Shown here piece by piece: positions 11,211 through 24,065 of a DNA stretch of 64,000 nucleotides. A model generated the notes under the pieces. That model saw nothing but the letters and a program-made list of their open reading frames with translations. It had not been told where the DNA came from and did no database searches. The first letter of the stretch is position 1. Every line of letters begins with the position of its first letter. The stretch comes from Taxillus chinensis (lineage: Eukaryota; Streptophyta; Magnoliopsida; Santalales; Loranthaceae). The translations under genes and the position numbers were made by a program. The DNA is taken from NCBI GenBank assembly GCA_023512835.1, contig CM042089.1:12725759-12789758 (forward strand), given 5' to 3'.

Positions 11211-11321
11211 GGGATGTTAGAGATTTTGCGTTACACGCTTCATCTAAGAAACTGAGCATGACCAAAAAAATACGAAACGCGGTAAGGTACGAATTTATTT
11301 GATGTTGTACAATGTGCAGGT

Positions 11322-11400
11322 GCCTCAGTACAGTTGAGGTGGATGCCTCAGTACAGTTGAGGTAAACGCCTCAGTACGGTTGACGTGGACGCCTCAACCG
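11322..11400. repeat. 23-bp palindromic minisatellite, about 3.4 copies
   Basis: Units start GCCTCAGTACAGTTGAGG and step exactly 23 bases (11322, 11345, 11368, 11391). Each unit can fold through CCTCA and TTGAGG. Confidence 0.9.
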
Positions 11401-11789
11401 TCGATGATAATTTTTTTTAAAAGATATACAAAATATATAAAATAAAATTAACAAACTTAGTTTTAAAATAATAAAATCATACTACAATTATCAAATGAAG
11501 TCCCACACTTACTAATTCTAATTTAAGTCTCTAGTCATATATCAAACCCAAAAATTCAATAACTTAAATAAATAGGTAATATTCTTTGAATAAGCTGTCG
11601 TTCTTGTCTAATGAATGATAGTTAGGATACTAATATGGTTCTTTATATCTCCATCTTCATTATTGGGTAAGTCATTCAACTTCGATTCCATTTCCGCCTC
11701 AATGGCAATGTTCTTTCCTTTTCCTACATCAAAACAATTTGATGTAACATAGAACTATATATGAATTTATAGGTTAATATATAGTAAAA
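11401..11789. other. AT-rich spacer
   Basis: No gene is recognised. This may be the degenerate 3' end of the adjacent hAT transposase pseudogene. Confidence 0.3.
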
Positions 11790-13990
11790 TTATTTTATAT
11801 GATTATTAAACATTAGTAAACTTACATGACTATCTAATCATTTCTCCTTGTATACTTTCACTTGGTTCACATGTAAAAGTATTATCAATATTATCTTCTC
11901 TAACTATCCACTCATCATCGTAAGGCATATCAATAGAAATTAAATGGTCAATATCATCAGGCAAGTTTTGTTGTTTGATGAATTTTTCCCTCAACTTTCT
12001 ATTATACATTATATACATAATTGAATTTAGTTTCTTTTTGGCTAACTGATTTTTTCTTTTATAATAAATTTAAATATATTAATTAAAATAAAATTAGTAT
12101 AAAAAAATATTAAAATTCATATTAAGTATTTTAAGCTTTTAAATGCATACATACCCAATTTAATGCACTCCAGTTTCGCTCACAACCCCGAATGATGAGC
12201 AAGTAAGACTTACACTGCAAGAGATCTAAGCTTTGGGTTTGACCTCCAAATTTAACCCACCAATCATTTATAATTCATGTACTAAGAAAATAAATGATTA
12301 ATTAAACACTACTTGAAAGTGAAGTTCACATACTAGGACAATGTAATTGGAAATATTTTCTGAATATTAAAATATAAGATTCAAAAAATAAGCGGTTGCG
12401 TGTAAAAAAACGATATAATTGGAAGTCTCATTTATGGTCAATGATATTCTAAATCTCATTATGAGCTCTATATTCATCCCCTAAATTTTTGGCAATTTTT
12501 TCTTTTGCCGCATCCATTGCTCTATAAATAAATCTCATTCCAGGCACTTTATCTGAATCAGTCAATCTCAACACATTTACAAGAGGTCTAGTTGTCTTCA
12601 ATGCATAAGGCATACTAGACCAAAAGATCTTATCCCTCATAATAATTTTTTTTCACTTCTTTCCCTTATTCTTTATTCGCCCATGTACTTTCTCTCCACT
12701 ATTGTGAAGTTAACATATGCTCCAAAGGCTCACGCAATTCATATAAGCTTTGTAATGTTAAGTAAGCAAGCAACAAACCTAGTAGGAGTAGGTCGAACCA
12801 AATCTTTTTTCAGTAAACTTTCTCATCAATGCCAATATCCATCTATGATTATAAAAAAAATTGGCTCACCTATTAAAGTAATTTAATTAGTATATAAAAA
12901 TAATTATTATAAAATTATAGAAGAAATTTATAATATATACAATAATGAAGTATACCTACTTGACTTTTTCAAGACCATTTCATGTTGGAGTAGTTCTCTA
13001 ATTTTTTCACCAACATTAAATCTACATAATGTGTGACACATAACATCCACCATAACTGTTTTCTTTTCTTCATTAACATTTTTCCTATTTTTTTGTAATT
13101 TGAGGTATTATCAGTTACCACTTAAACTACCAGATTCTCTCTGATTTCTTCACCAACATCATCTTATAATTTAAATATAATCGTTGCATTTTTCACTTCA
13201 TCGCTAACACCAATAAAACACAAGAAAACTGTGCCATATGAATTATTCATAAGAATATTGATCAATTGTTTACCCCTCATATCTTTCCATCCATCTGAGA
13301 ATATAAAAACTCTTGTTTGTTCTCATGTCTTTTTCACATCATGCACCATATTTTTAGTGTTCTCTTCATCCATTTTTAAAATGTTTGTCTTCAATTCATA
13401 GTTGTTTGGCACTTTCAAAGCAATTCCATATCGACCAATTGCCTGATACATTAACAAATGATGGACTATCAATAACATTAAAAGCAATGACATTGTCAAA
13501 GAAACATTAGCCAATTTCTATACGCACTTCATCACATAATTCTTTTGTGATACATCTTTTTTTTGTTCACTTCCACATATGTCATTAATTTCCTCAACAT
13601 CATCTCCAACAATTTCAAAAAATTTATCCATAGGTCTCATATTCACTCTTTAAGTTACACCATCACTAGTTAATCTCATTGTGGATTCACTATTTAATGT
13701 TGTGTTTTTATCAATCATCTCCTCCCTAACCATTTGATGCATTCTCTTTAACTCCCCAGCTTCCTCAAAAAAAAATTTCATTTCATCCCTAACTACTGAT
13801 ATAACTTTCAGACACAAGACAACATTTTCTCTTTTACCAGCCAAATATTCTTTCAATCAAAATATTCTTTTATTGATTTCTTTTTCAGAAAACATGCAAC
13901 GAATATACTTATATCTTTTTTTATCCAACTTCATTTCATTTCCATATTTTCAAGCGGAATCTCTTCTTTGATTAGTTAAAGAGTCACTGT
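11790..13990 (-). pseudogene. hAT-superfamily transposase pseudogene
   Basis: Blocks on the minus strand run in family order. Near 13830-13860 KEYLAGKRENV is the end of a BED zinc finger. At about 13390-13470 IGRYGIALKVPNNYELKTN corresponds to the hAT AIGxYGxGLKxPxxxEL motif. At 12449-12640 FWSSMPYALKTTRPLVNVLR followed by MRFIYRAMDAAKE is the hAT central domain. At 11830-12018 an acidic C-terminal stretch appears. Frames are broken many times by AT-rich indels and stops, so no transposase is expected. I could not locate its terminal inverted repeats or 8-bp TSDs. Confidence 0.8.
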
Positions 13991-13999
13991 TAGGGACAT

Positions 14000-15060
14000 T
14001 TATTTAAGGGGGACTGAAACTATGGATAGCAAGGGAGTTGAAGTTGAACCACCCTCAACAGCTAGCTAAGGCCATGAGGATGGTAAAAATCTTGGAGGAT
14101 AGCTAGTAGCTACTACAACAAAAAAAAGCTTACTATAGAGAATTTTGTGGACACTAGTATAGTGCCCTATTAGAACCTATTGAAGACTCTTGAGTAGCAA
14201 AGGGATTCATTGATGATAAGAGGGACAAAGAGAAAGTCAAAAAAATCATATAATAAAGTTAAATAGAGGGTTAAGAAAGACATCTGCTTCAAATATGGGG
14301 AGACATGAGGGAATAAGGACCATTGATGTTGAATTGGTAAGGTGGACATGATCGATGACTATGGATTAGTCGATGAAGACATCATTGGTAAAGGGGTCAT
14401 CTTTAATGATAAAAGTGATTTGAGGATAACTGAATTGGAAGAAGACACTTACGAAGCTTAATTATCCCTTGATGTCATGACATAGGACTCAAAGCCAGCC
14501 ATTATAAAGCTCAAGGAATGGATTGATACTTTTAATATTCCATTGCTTGTAGATTCTAATTCCTCCCACAATTTTATCAACAATGATATCATAAAGAAAA
14601 ATTGCATGGGAGTGCCATAAAATAATTGATTATAAGGGTGGCCATTGGACAAACACTACAGCGTGAGGAGGTGGTTCAAAATAATTGCTCGCCTGTACGT
14701 GCTAATTATGGTGGGAGTTGATGTGGTACTAAGCAATTTTTGGTTGAAAATTATCAGCAAGGTTGTTACTGATTATAGTGTCATAACAATATAATTCAAA
14801 TTAGACAAAAGAAAAAAAACTTGGACAGTTGTTCCACCTAAGGATATATAATAGAGTGAAACTCAAATGTTAAAGGGACCTTTGAATGGTAATGTTCAAT
14901 GCTTCACAGTGATAGAAGATGGAGATTAGCGGGAGGCTTCTTGGGTGACTATCAAGTTAGAAGAGCGATTTCTCGATTTTTTCCTTGATGACAAAGGCAA
15001 TCTTGAAAGGAGGATGATGAATATTGCACCAACACCAATATAAAGCAACTGGATTCAGAC
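14000..15060 (+). pseudogene. degenerate Ty3/Gypsy gag-protease remnant
   Basis: On the plus strand a piece reading GWIDTFNIPLLVDSNSSHNF (about 14515-14575) matches the retroviral-type aspartic protease of plant Gypsy elements, with the DSGxxHNF core now DSNSSHNF. A further GVDVVLSNFWLK block at about 14715 matches the following GxDVVLGxxWL motif. Many stops interrupt it. Confidence 0.65.
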
Positions 15061-16025
15061 ATAAAGCACAAGAGGAGCCCTACATCAAACGATTGAGAGC
15101 TGTAAAACCAACATGTAACGTGCACGTGTTGTGTATGTGACATTTGCCACGTGCATTATACCATGTTAATCAAGTTACCTTCTTTGACTAGAAGTCTTTA
15201 TTTTACTCTTCTTTCCTTATTTAATTCATAGTTTATATTTAAGTAGGGTAAAATTGGTATTTTGTCTTAGTTTCTTTATTATAATAGATTTCAAATCCTT
15301 AGCTTCTATCTATGCTTATAAGTAGGCCTTATATACGATGAATTATGTATTCTATTCTATTTAAGTTGGTTTTTATCAATGATAAATACTCAAATTAGAT
15401 CTTTATTCTTATATTTTGATTTTTTCATTTAATTACTTAAATTATTTATACTAAAGTTTGGATATTCAATTATTTTTTTCTAGATTTTTGTTGAATCTTA
15501 ATCAAAGTCCTTAACAGGTTGATTGTGAGTTGTTTAAGTATGATATTCCTAATTTATATTTTAGATATAGAATTTATATTGGCAGGGAATGAATTAATCC
15601 TCTAAAATATTTATCATAATTATTTTTATGGCCGTAACAAGTTCATAGTCTGTTTGTAGTCATGGGTTCTTGATTCAATTAAATTATGAGGCTTTTAATA
15701 TCTTATTTATTTTATGAGATAATAATAAAAAATTAGTTAAAGTGAAATGATTGAATCGATTGTGTTATAGTTAATTGCATATTAGTTTAGTTAATTAATT
15801 TTATTTTAATTCTACAAACAAAATCCCTCTAAATTTTTAATTTAGTCTAACTTAGCTCTAGTTATACTAATTTAATTTATTTTGAAAGGAATTAAGACAA
15901 ATTTTTCTTTTAGCTATCTATTTTATGCTTGATTTGCCATTATCATTTATCTCCCCAAAATATAATGTGTATTATTATCAAATCTTTCCGATTGAAATTA
16001 TTTTTCTTCCTTAAACAACTAAATA
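15061..16025. other. AT-rich region, possible Gypsy LTR remnant
   Basis: No gene is recognised. A TATAAGTAGGCC box near 15320 followed by T-rich sequence resembles LTR promoter structure downstream of the Gypsy protease remnant, but no partner LTR is visible. Confidence 0.3.
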
Positions 16026-16029
16026 TAAA

Positions 16030-16657
16030 CAAGAATATTTTATGGAAGGAAACATTTATATCGTTTTGATACTTTCATGTTCTCAAAATATTGTAGTTGA
16101 GATATACGAGTCCGGATTTGCTACCAATAAAGGTTAGATCACCACCGTGATGATCTAGTAATTTCAACATTTCGTTGATATTTATTTAAAAATAAAATAT
16201 TAGATTGAATATTCATATAATGTGAATTATGCCCGTAAAATTGTATAGCGGTCTAATGATTATTTTATGTCCAAATTAAAGTAAAAAAATCAATAGATAA
16301 ATCAATTAATTTTAATTTATTTATCTTCGTATTTTTAATTTAATTTACATAAAAATTAACATAATTTATTTAGATAGTCATAAAATTTTATAGACATGAA
16401 TATTTAATTTAATAATTAATTTTTAAAATAAATATTAATTCATCATGTAATCTAACTTAATCAGCAGTTAATCCAGGCTCGAGATATACGAGGAAAAGAG
16501 CGAAAATAAAGATTGCATTGCATGATGATGTCAACAAATAACGTTAAGATAACACGTCTGTGAAGCATGAGGAGAAGTATTAGCGCCAATAATAAATGCG
16601 AGAAAAGATATTTTTGGAATACTCAATATAAATGTTTCCTTCCATAAAATATTCTTG
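16030..16657. mobile_element. 628-bp element with perfect 32-bp terminal inverted repeats
   Basis: Bases 16030-16061 (starting CAAGAATATTTTATGGAAGG) are the exact reverse complement of 16626-16657. TAAA occurs on both outer sides (16026-16029 and 16658-16661), which may be a 4-bp TSD. A short direct repeat, GAGATATACGAG, appears twice inside. No coding content is seen. It is best viewed as a MITE-like element of unassigned family. Confidence 0.8.
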
Positions 16658-16661
16658 TAAA

Positions 16662-17498
16662 GTAATACTCAATCGGCAATGCTCAGGAAATCAATCGAAG
16701 TAAAGTACTTTTTGAAATTAAAATAAACAAATCCGAGTGCCGCTTGACTCATAAAAACAATAATCGTTGGATCAACACAAGCCCATCAACATGAAAATAT
16801 CACTACAAGGTCTGATTTTTATATTATTTTTAAAAAATATTTTTTGGGCAGGTTTGAACACTGGATTAGTTTTTCTTACATTTAATGATACATGATTTTC
16901 AGCACCAGACGTCAGTACAAATAATACATTTGATTTCAGCAAAACCTTTGTTATGACACGGACTAGGTTAGACTTAGTCATGCAAGTCAATGACCAATAG
17001 TGGGAGATCAAGTACGAATTTGGCTCCTGATCATAATCTTAAAATCTGCCCCACAGTAGCAGTAGCAGCAGCAGTACACTTCATGTAATAAATAAATAGA
17101 TAATCAGTTTTTTTCTCAGAGAAAATGCTTTTTCTTTTCTTTTTGACTATCCCTAGTCGTTCCTGAGACCAATTTTCGTCAGGGCAAAAATTAAATAAAA
17201 TTAGATTAGTGACATGACTTCCATTTCCCACTACTTTGATTCATACATACATATAGCTTCTCCTTCCCAACCCAAAACACAAAAGTTACAAAGTCACAAT
17301 CCCAGAATTGAACTAAGCTTTAATTCATCTTTTATACATACAGGGGTAAAAATGAAATAAAAATACTAAAAGAGCACTAGACCACTTTAAAAACACCTAA
17401 CATCTAAGCTAAGCAAATATCAAAAGGCCATAAATCCTGCCCCCTCCAAAATATTTTTTCCATCATTACTGCCACCCCGGATGATGGTTCAGACTTCA
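16662..17498. other. 3' flank of the FORKED-like gene
   Basis: No other gene is recognised. The part next to 17499 is presumably the 3' UTR of the minus-strand gene. Confidence 0.4.
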
Positions 17499-20400
17499 TC
17501 AGAATCTATTTCTGGATTGCCTTTCGGCTGCAATGGCAAGGAGCCTCTCCACACCCAGAGTCCACATATCATACTCCCTCTGGTTTCTGCACTCAAATTC
17601 CACAACGCCTCGCATCACAGTCTTCAATCCAAAGTATCTCCGGTGCTCGCTGCCTTCTAGCAGGTGCCGACCCGGCCACGACGCCATGTTTTTGCACACC
17701 TCCAGCACCAAATCTGCAAATTTTTGAGAAAGAACCAAAAATAAAATAATTTAGGAAAAAAAAAAGAGGACATTAAAGAAAGAAAGAAGCTGCTTTTGAT
17801 GCTGTTTAACGTCTGCTTTATTGGCAGTGGGCAGTGGCTTTCTCAAATCCCCAAGGAGCAAGGATCAAATCCCAAAGCACAAAGAAGACCCACCTCCAAT
17901 TCCGTTCATACATTATTAGGTCGAAGACAAAGCCAGTCTCACTTACTCTTTTTCTTTTTGGTGAAGGTCCCACCAACGTGCTTGCTCTTCATCTTCAGCG
18001 TCACCTGCAGACAAAAGAGGCTTCAAAGTGTAAAAAAGATGCTTATGAGAATTGAGAAAAAGCCAAAGGATGGAGACGGTTGAAATCGTGTTCAGATTGA
18101 TGACTTCACGGTACCCAAGTACGAATACCACCATTAGCAGCACCCACCAGGCACCAAATAGGCAACAGGAAAATCAAAACAACTGTAACGCCTCCCACCC
18201 AAATATTCAGGCCACCCACAACTTAAAATTTTAACCTTAAAATTTGAACACAGCTAATCTTTCAATCAATTTTGTTTCTAGATCATCAACTGTAACGCCT
18301 AACCCACAAAAATTGACAACATTTAATGCTACCCCAATAATTTTAAACACCCACAACAAAAAGGACTACTGGGCAGCCCTTATACACAAATATATGGGAC
18401 ACCCGCCAATTTGATAGAAAGTGGTCCTAATAGACGATTTGACAACATACTATTTAACCCAAGAATTGTAATCACCCACAAATTGCCAACATACTATTAA
18501 ACCCAAGATTTGGAATCACCCACAAATTGACAACATATCAAGCTGCCAAACCAATAATTAGGAACCCCCAAATTTGATTGGCCTATTATTTGAATTTGCT
18601 TTTATATCATCATCATCAAGCTATATGATGATGCAAAACTTATATTATTTAAATGCAGTTTAACTGAAACTAGTCACTCACCTGACCCATCCTGTTGATG
18701 TAAACAGAGACTACCTTCCAATGAAGATCACCTGCAATTACCCATTGAAAAAAGAAAGAAAGAAAGAAAGAAAGAAACGTATTACTACTAAAGCCCTGAA
18801 CGTGTTTCCTGACCAGACAATTGGTAATAGAAAAGGACACAACGAAAATGAATACCTTTGCGAGTGCGTTTGAGAAGCTCAGAGCCCTTAGCGAGCAAAT
18901 CCCGGCCGCAGATGCCGAGAAAAGTATCATCAGGGTTGAGCTCGCCGCTGAAGCTGCCATTAGACCCATTGCTTCCATTACTGCCCATTCCTATTCCCTT
19001 CTCCACTGGAATCACCGCTGCTATATTCCACACCTCCTTCAACGCCCTTGCCTTCAATGTAGCAGCCCTCTCAGTGCTGCAACAACAACCACCCACGACA
19101 GCATAAAAAAAAAAATTAAGAGACTTGTTACCGGGTTCTGCAAAACTTTCGATCAATCCAAACAACCACAAGTTTCACACACCTGTGGCAGCCGCCGCTG
19201 TGAGCGTCATAACATCGCCTGCGGAGCGGACATTGACGGCGGAGCTGACCACCGAGGCCAGGTGCTCCCTCTCGGCCCCCATGGCCTCGGCTGACTCCAC
19301 GCACTGGGCGGCGACCAGCGTGGCAGCAGACGCCACGGCCAAGTCGGTCTTCGCCATCTGTTCTTCCTTGCCGGAGCCGGAGGAGGCCGCCGTGGCGGCG
19401 GCCATGGCAGCCACCGCCGCCGCCACACCCGCCACCGAGACGGCAGCGTGGAGCTGGGCGTTGTGCGCCCGCGTCTCCTCTTTCTTCTTCTCCTTCCTGT
19501 CCTTCAACCACCTCCCAACCGTCTTGCCGCCTCCCCCGCCGCCGCCGGCGGCAGACACGGCTGCCGATCCGGATCTGAATTGGGCGTTGCCGGAGTTGTT
19601 GCAGCGGCAGTACTGCAGAAACAACTGCGCATGTTAACGAGAGAATCATTGGATTTTGAAAACACTAACCACGCGTAGGTAGGTAGGTCGGGCGGCATCA
19701 ATTGATTTGAGAGAACAACAGATTATACCAATGAATAATGATGCCCCATGGTCAATATCAATTTAATTAATTAAAACACTGCTACTGATCCGACAAGTTT
19801 CGAAGTAAATTAATAATAATAATGAAAGGAGTATATTATTAAACATTCAAATTAATATGGGGCCGGCCGGGAGGGGCATGCTTCTTCCCACCCCGATGAC
19901 ATTGGCTTCTTCCGAACAGCTACTATCCTACTTCAATTTTTTTTGTTTGCTTTCCTTTTACTTTGATGGGTACAGATTTCCACTTCCGGGAAATTACATT
20001 GGAAACAGGTTTTGCATCGGAAAAAAGCGAAGCAACAGGTGTACTAAAAATGTTGTCGAGTCAGGGCATTGGGCGCAGAGAAAGCACGGATCAGTGGAAC
20101 TGTTTCGAGTTCACTGACTGTGCAGTAATGGCTGGTTTTGGGCGGACGACCGGGTGAAATCGCCGGAGAAATTAAGGGCGAGTGTGGTTGAATGAAAACC
20201 AACCTTGGGGTCGTCGGTTTCGGAGGGCGACACGGGAGGACTGTCGGTTAGTGAGCCATTCAGAGGACCGCTGCTGTGAGACAATCTACCCGAAGTGCGT
20301 GGAGACACCTCCTGCTGCAGAGCCAGAAACGAACACACAAACGACAATAAATTTCTTTCTTTTGAAGAGAAAAAAAACATATAATTTCTTTCTTTTTTTT

Positions 20401-21015
20401 CTTTCGAGTTTCGACCAAAATAATAATAATAATAATTATCATTATTATTATTATCATTATTATAAATCATATAATATAATTTTAAGAAATTGGAAAGTTC
20501 AGCTTCTTTGTCCTCGCTCAGGAAGGAACAAGGGAAACGACAATTGGGACCAAAATTATGTTTTATAGGCAGCAAGCAATCCGAAGCAAACAAAATGCTA
20601 ATTTTCCGAAAAGCATCGCCGAAAACCAAAACAAAAACACGGAATAACGAGTGCTAGAGAAATGGGAGTTGGGTTTTACAGATTGCGACATGATGCGGTC
20701 CATGATGAGCTGCGAGGTCTCGGAAGAAGCGAAGGAAAAGGGGTTTCCGGAAACAGAGACGCCGGCGGCTTCCTCGCAGGAGATGTCTTCCGGTATGGTG
20801 CCGTTAGCGGAGGCGCATTCGCATCCGCCGCCGCTCCCGGCGGCGGAGGGCTTCTTGTTCTGGGGTTGGGGCGGGGCGAGTGCCTTGGAGACCTCGAGGG
20901 CGGAGACGCTCCAGGAGCGGCAGAGGAACTCCATGGATTCGCGGGGGGTGTCCGGCGGCCGGAATCCCGTCGGAATTTGATCCATACGCCACTGATCGCC
21001 GGCGAACTTGTCCAT
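17499..21015 (-). CDS. FORKED / VAN3-binding-protein-like (DUF828 + PH domain), seven exons
   Basis: Plant-specific family acting with the ARF-GAP VAN3 in vesicle traffic, PIN localisation and leaf-vein patterning. Exons: 21015-20680, 20314-20204, 19612-19183 (or 19179), 19076-18856, 18731-18682, 18004-17947 and 17713-17499, all GT-AG. Start [20 protein letters not shown]; family blocks include [95 protein letters not shown] and [10 protein letters not shown]. The C-terminal PH part has [31 protein letters not shown] and LLAIAAE. One base is missing at the start of exon 4: the family encodes LRGAATL, but only three G's remain before CTGCT. With the consensus donor after 19183 the frame breaks. 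A donor four bases later (exon end 19179) restores it and gives about 474 residues. The gene may be functional, mis-spliced or affected by an assembly error. Confidence 0.9.
18415..18590. repeat. intronic tandem repeat, unit about 44 bp
   Basis: Inside intron 5 of the FORKED-like gene, units of the form ATTGACAACATACTATT, AACCCAAGA, TCACCCACAA repeat about three times with drift. Related shorter pieces lie upstream from about 18180. Confidence 0.7.
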
Positions 21016-23295
21016 GTGGTGTACTCCGGCCAGCTGTGAAAGGTCTATCGTACCAGCATAAACTAAAGACTAGAGAGAGTGGGTGTGCCTCTGTGTGTGT
21101 GTGTGTGTGTTTTGTTCACTACTAGAATGGCGACAGGACAACAAGGAGAGCAGAGCTTACTCAGGCCGCGTCGGTGCTCCAAGGCATTAAATAGGGAGAG
21201 AGGCCAAACCAAACATAGTTTTAACTTGTCTTTTCCTCTTTTCCTCTTTAATTATTAACTCTGCTAATCAGGCTACGGGAAGGGACTTGATTGAACACCC
21301 CAATCGCAATGGAAAAACCTTCTTTTTTCACGTGGTAGCCGTTTCCAATTCTATCTTTGTTTATTCTAAAAATACATGAAAACATTACTTTTTAAAAACA
21401 AAAAGGAAATTTAAATATATGTGGCTCAATATGATCATAATGAGGCTGCGCCTCAAACTGAGTTGTATTAAATATAATATTGTTTTGTAATTAATATGGT
21501 ATGTGATATATGATATATCTGATTGCTTATATTAAATTATATATTAATCTATTAATTATTTGGTGGAGGTGGATTTCATATTTTATTCTTATCGAAATAT
21601 TATTATTATTCTTTTTATGTTATTTTTAAAAAATTAATTAAATTTAAATCTTATTTGTTCTTGTCAATTGCTCCTCATACTCTCCTCCCAGGAAAAACGT
21701 TTTTTTATGTTCGTCCTTTTTCTTTGTAATTTGTTAATCAACTTTAATCACTTATCACTTTTATTTTATAAATGTTATTTAAAAATAAAATACTTTTTTC
21801 TATATAAGATTGACATTTATTCAACGTATAAGTATATTATGCAAATAAATCGTGCATGGATACTTTTATTGTCATTAGATTGTTATTAATTTTTACTAAA
21901 AAATTTATTCATATAAAGAAATAATTTAAGTATATTATCAATTTCATTTCAAATTATTATTTTTCTCAATTTTACTTTAAATTTAGTTATTCAATTCGGT
22001 ATTCGAAATAATTATTTTAAATTGTATTAACAATTCAATTCAATTTTTATGTCTTATTTTTTATTTTTTATGTTGAATTATTTTAATACATTTAAAGCAA
22101 AATACAACAAACACATTTTTATTGAATATAATTGAATTTATAATTTTATATAAGTTGTTTATGCATATTTATATATAGCAATATTTCATTTGTTTAGTAG
22201 ATATTGTTTAATAAACAAAACAAAACAAAATTAACAATTTAGGATGGTAAACTAAATGTTATAACCGATTTGATGCTTATTTTGTATAGGGGAATAATAG
22301 AATAAGGTTTTTTTTTAAAGGGAGAGGGGTGCATTTTTCCTCTCTGTTAGAAAATATGCGATATATGCAAAGTAAACATTAAAATGCATGGGCTCTGAAT
22401 ATAATAAAAACTTGTTATTCATATTGGATAATAATAGAAATAAACAAAATAACTATATGATTTCTCAAATAGTATAAAATACAAAGATTCCCTCGCACTT
22501 TAAATTTAATTAAAAAATAACTAAAAGATAGAAAATACCTTGTATAAATTTAATTTTTAATTAAATGATCGATCAAATTTGATCAGTTAATTTCTTTCGT
22601 TAAATATTATTTTAAATTAAAATAATATTTTTTTTTCATTAGATTCACAATTTTTTGTATTCATTTTTAAGATAATCAATTTTAAAATAATAAAATTAAT
22701 ATTTTATTAACAAATTTGTTGTGCCTATTATTTTAAATTGTAAAAAATGGATGGCCAAATTTTATAAAACTTTTTTTAGCTAAATGTATATATATTTATT
22801 CCGTTGTGAACATTATAAATTATTTAATATGATAAATTTATATTAATATTATTTGATAGTTTTCATCAAATATTCTAAAAAAAATAGCTATGGCTATAAT
22901 GTGGTAAACAAATTAAAATATAACGAAAGTCAAACTAAAACATATTTAGGGGGGGTATGCCCCCCCCTAATATATATATATAAAGAAAAAAAGAAAACTT
23001 TTTATTCCTTATTCTTTTAAATGATTTTTAATATATTCAAATATAATGGTAAATTAAATCAAAATCATGACACATTGCTGGCCTCCTTTCCAATAACAAA
23101 AACACATTGATAGGTGTGTTTTTCAAAATAGAATCAATTTTTTCTGCATATAAAAAAAATAAGAACTTATAATTGAGTGTGGTGTGTTTTAGGCAAAAAA
23201 AAAAAATTCTAGTTGAAAATACGTCATAGGTATACAACAACATTCCATTGGTGAGACACTGAGAGCTCAGGATCATCAACCTTCACTCTTAGCCT
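21016..23295. other. upstream flank of the FORKED-like gene and AT-rich intergenic DNA
   Basis: The part next to 21015 should hold its promoter and 5' UTR, with a (TG)n run at about 21092-21111. The rest is AT-rich with no recognised gene. A G/C palindrome at 22946-22970 is listed separately. Confidence 0.4.
22946..22970. repeat. G7/C8 perfect palindrome
   Basis: TTA followed by seven G, a TATG loop, eight C and TAA. It forms a strong hairpin and stands alone in very AT-rich sequence. Confidence 0.95.
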
Positions 23296-23856
23296 TGTTG
23301 GAATCAAAATATATGTTAGGAGAAAAACGGAGGGATACAATACCCACAAATCACACTTTTATTGCACTTTTAGTACACAAAAATACATAACAAGGAGAAG
23401 GTATCTTTTTTTCTTCTTCTTTTTGTAGGTTCACAAGACAACATGGGTGCTCTATATAAGAGATAAAATCTAATTCTTTTTTTTTTCTCTACCTTATCTC
23501 TACGCTCGCAATACCATATATATATATATAACTATAACACCGCTTAATGAAGCTAGGTCTGTTACAATTAATGCCTTGACCAATATAATATATGCGCATG
23601 ACCACAACATACATTATTTACAGCAACTTCACACATCAATTTCATTAATTGTAGACTTCACGCTCTCACACATATCTACGACAATTAATGCCAGCAGCAC
23701 ATACACATTGATTCCTGCAGCACACACATCACCATTACACAACCTCCCTCATTTCATTCAATCACGACGCCATCACACATATCACGTAATTTTTTCATTT
23801 GGCGCATGGCACTATTACACATTATTTAATTTTTAAATTTTGTCCAAATCAACACA
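23296..23856 (-). repeat. LTR 1 of the tandem Copia family (3' LTR)
   Basis: Oriented on the minus strand: it starts TGTGTTGATTTGG at the high coordinate and ends CCAACA at the low coordinate. It is preceded on the minus strand by a polypurine tract (TTTGAGGGGA) and RNase H remains, so it is a genuine 3' LTR. Confidence 0.85.
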
Positions 23857-24065
23857 TCCCCTCAAATTAAAAAAATCATCGCAAGCATATCACATAATTT
23901 GTTAAAAAATGTAAATGACAATGCCTTTGTAAAAATACCAACTACTTGATTTCGAGTATTACAATACTCCAACTCAATTATTTTTTCCTTTACATGATTG
24001 CGCAAAAATGTAATCGCATATCAATATGCTTGCTTCTTCCATGTTGAATTGGATTTTTCGATAAT
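23857..24065 (-). pseudogene. Copia RNase H C-terminal remnant
   Basis: The minus strand reads NPIQHGRSKHIDMRLHF and, after a frame change, ELEYCNTRNQVVGIFTKAL. This is the typical end of Copia pol, leading into the polypurine tract. Confidence 0.8.

Noticed and set aside
14110..14130. TACTACAACAAAAAAAAGC as the second end of the CACTA-like element
   Set aside because: It is in the same orientation as the 7913 end, so it cannot be its inverted partner.
19125..19649. Open frames opposite or out of frame with FORKED-like exon 3
   Set aside because: They are shadows of a GC-rich Ala/Gly-coding exon. The family match is in one minus-strand frame only.
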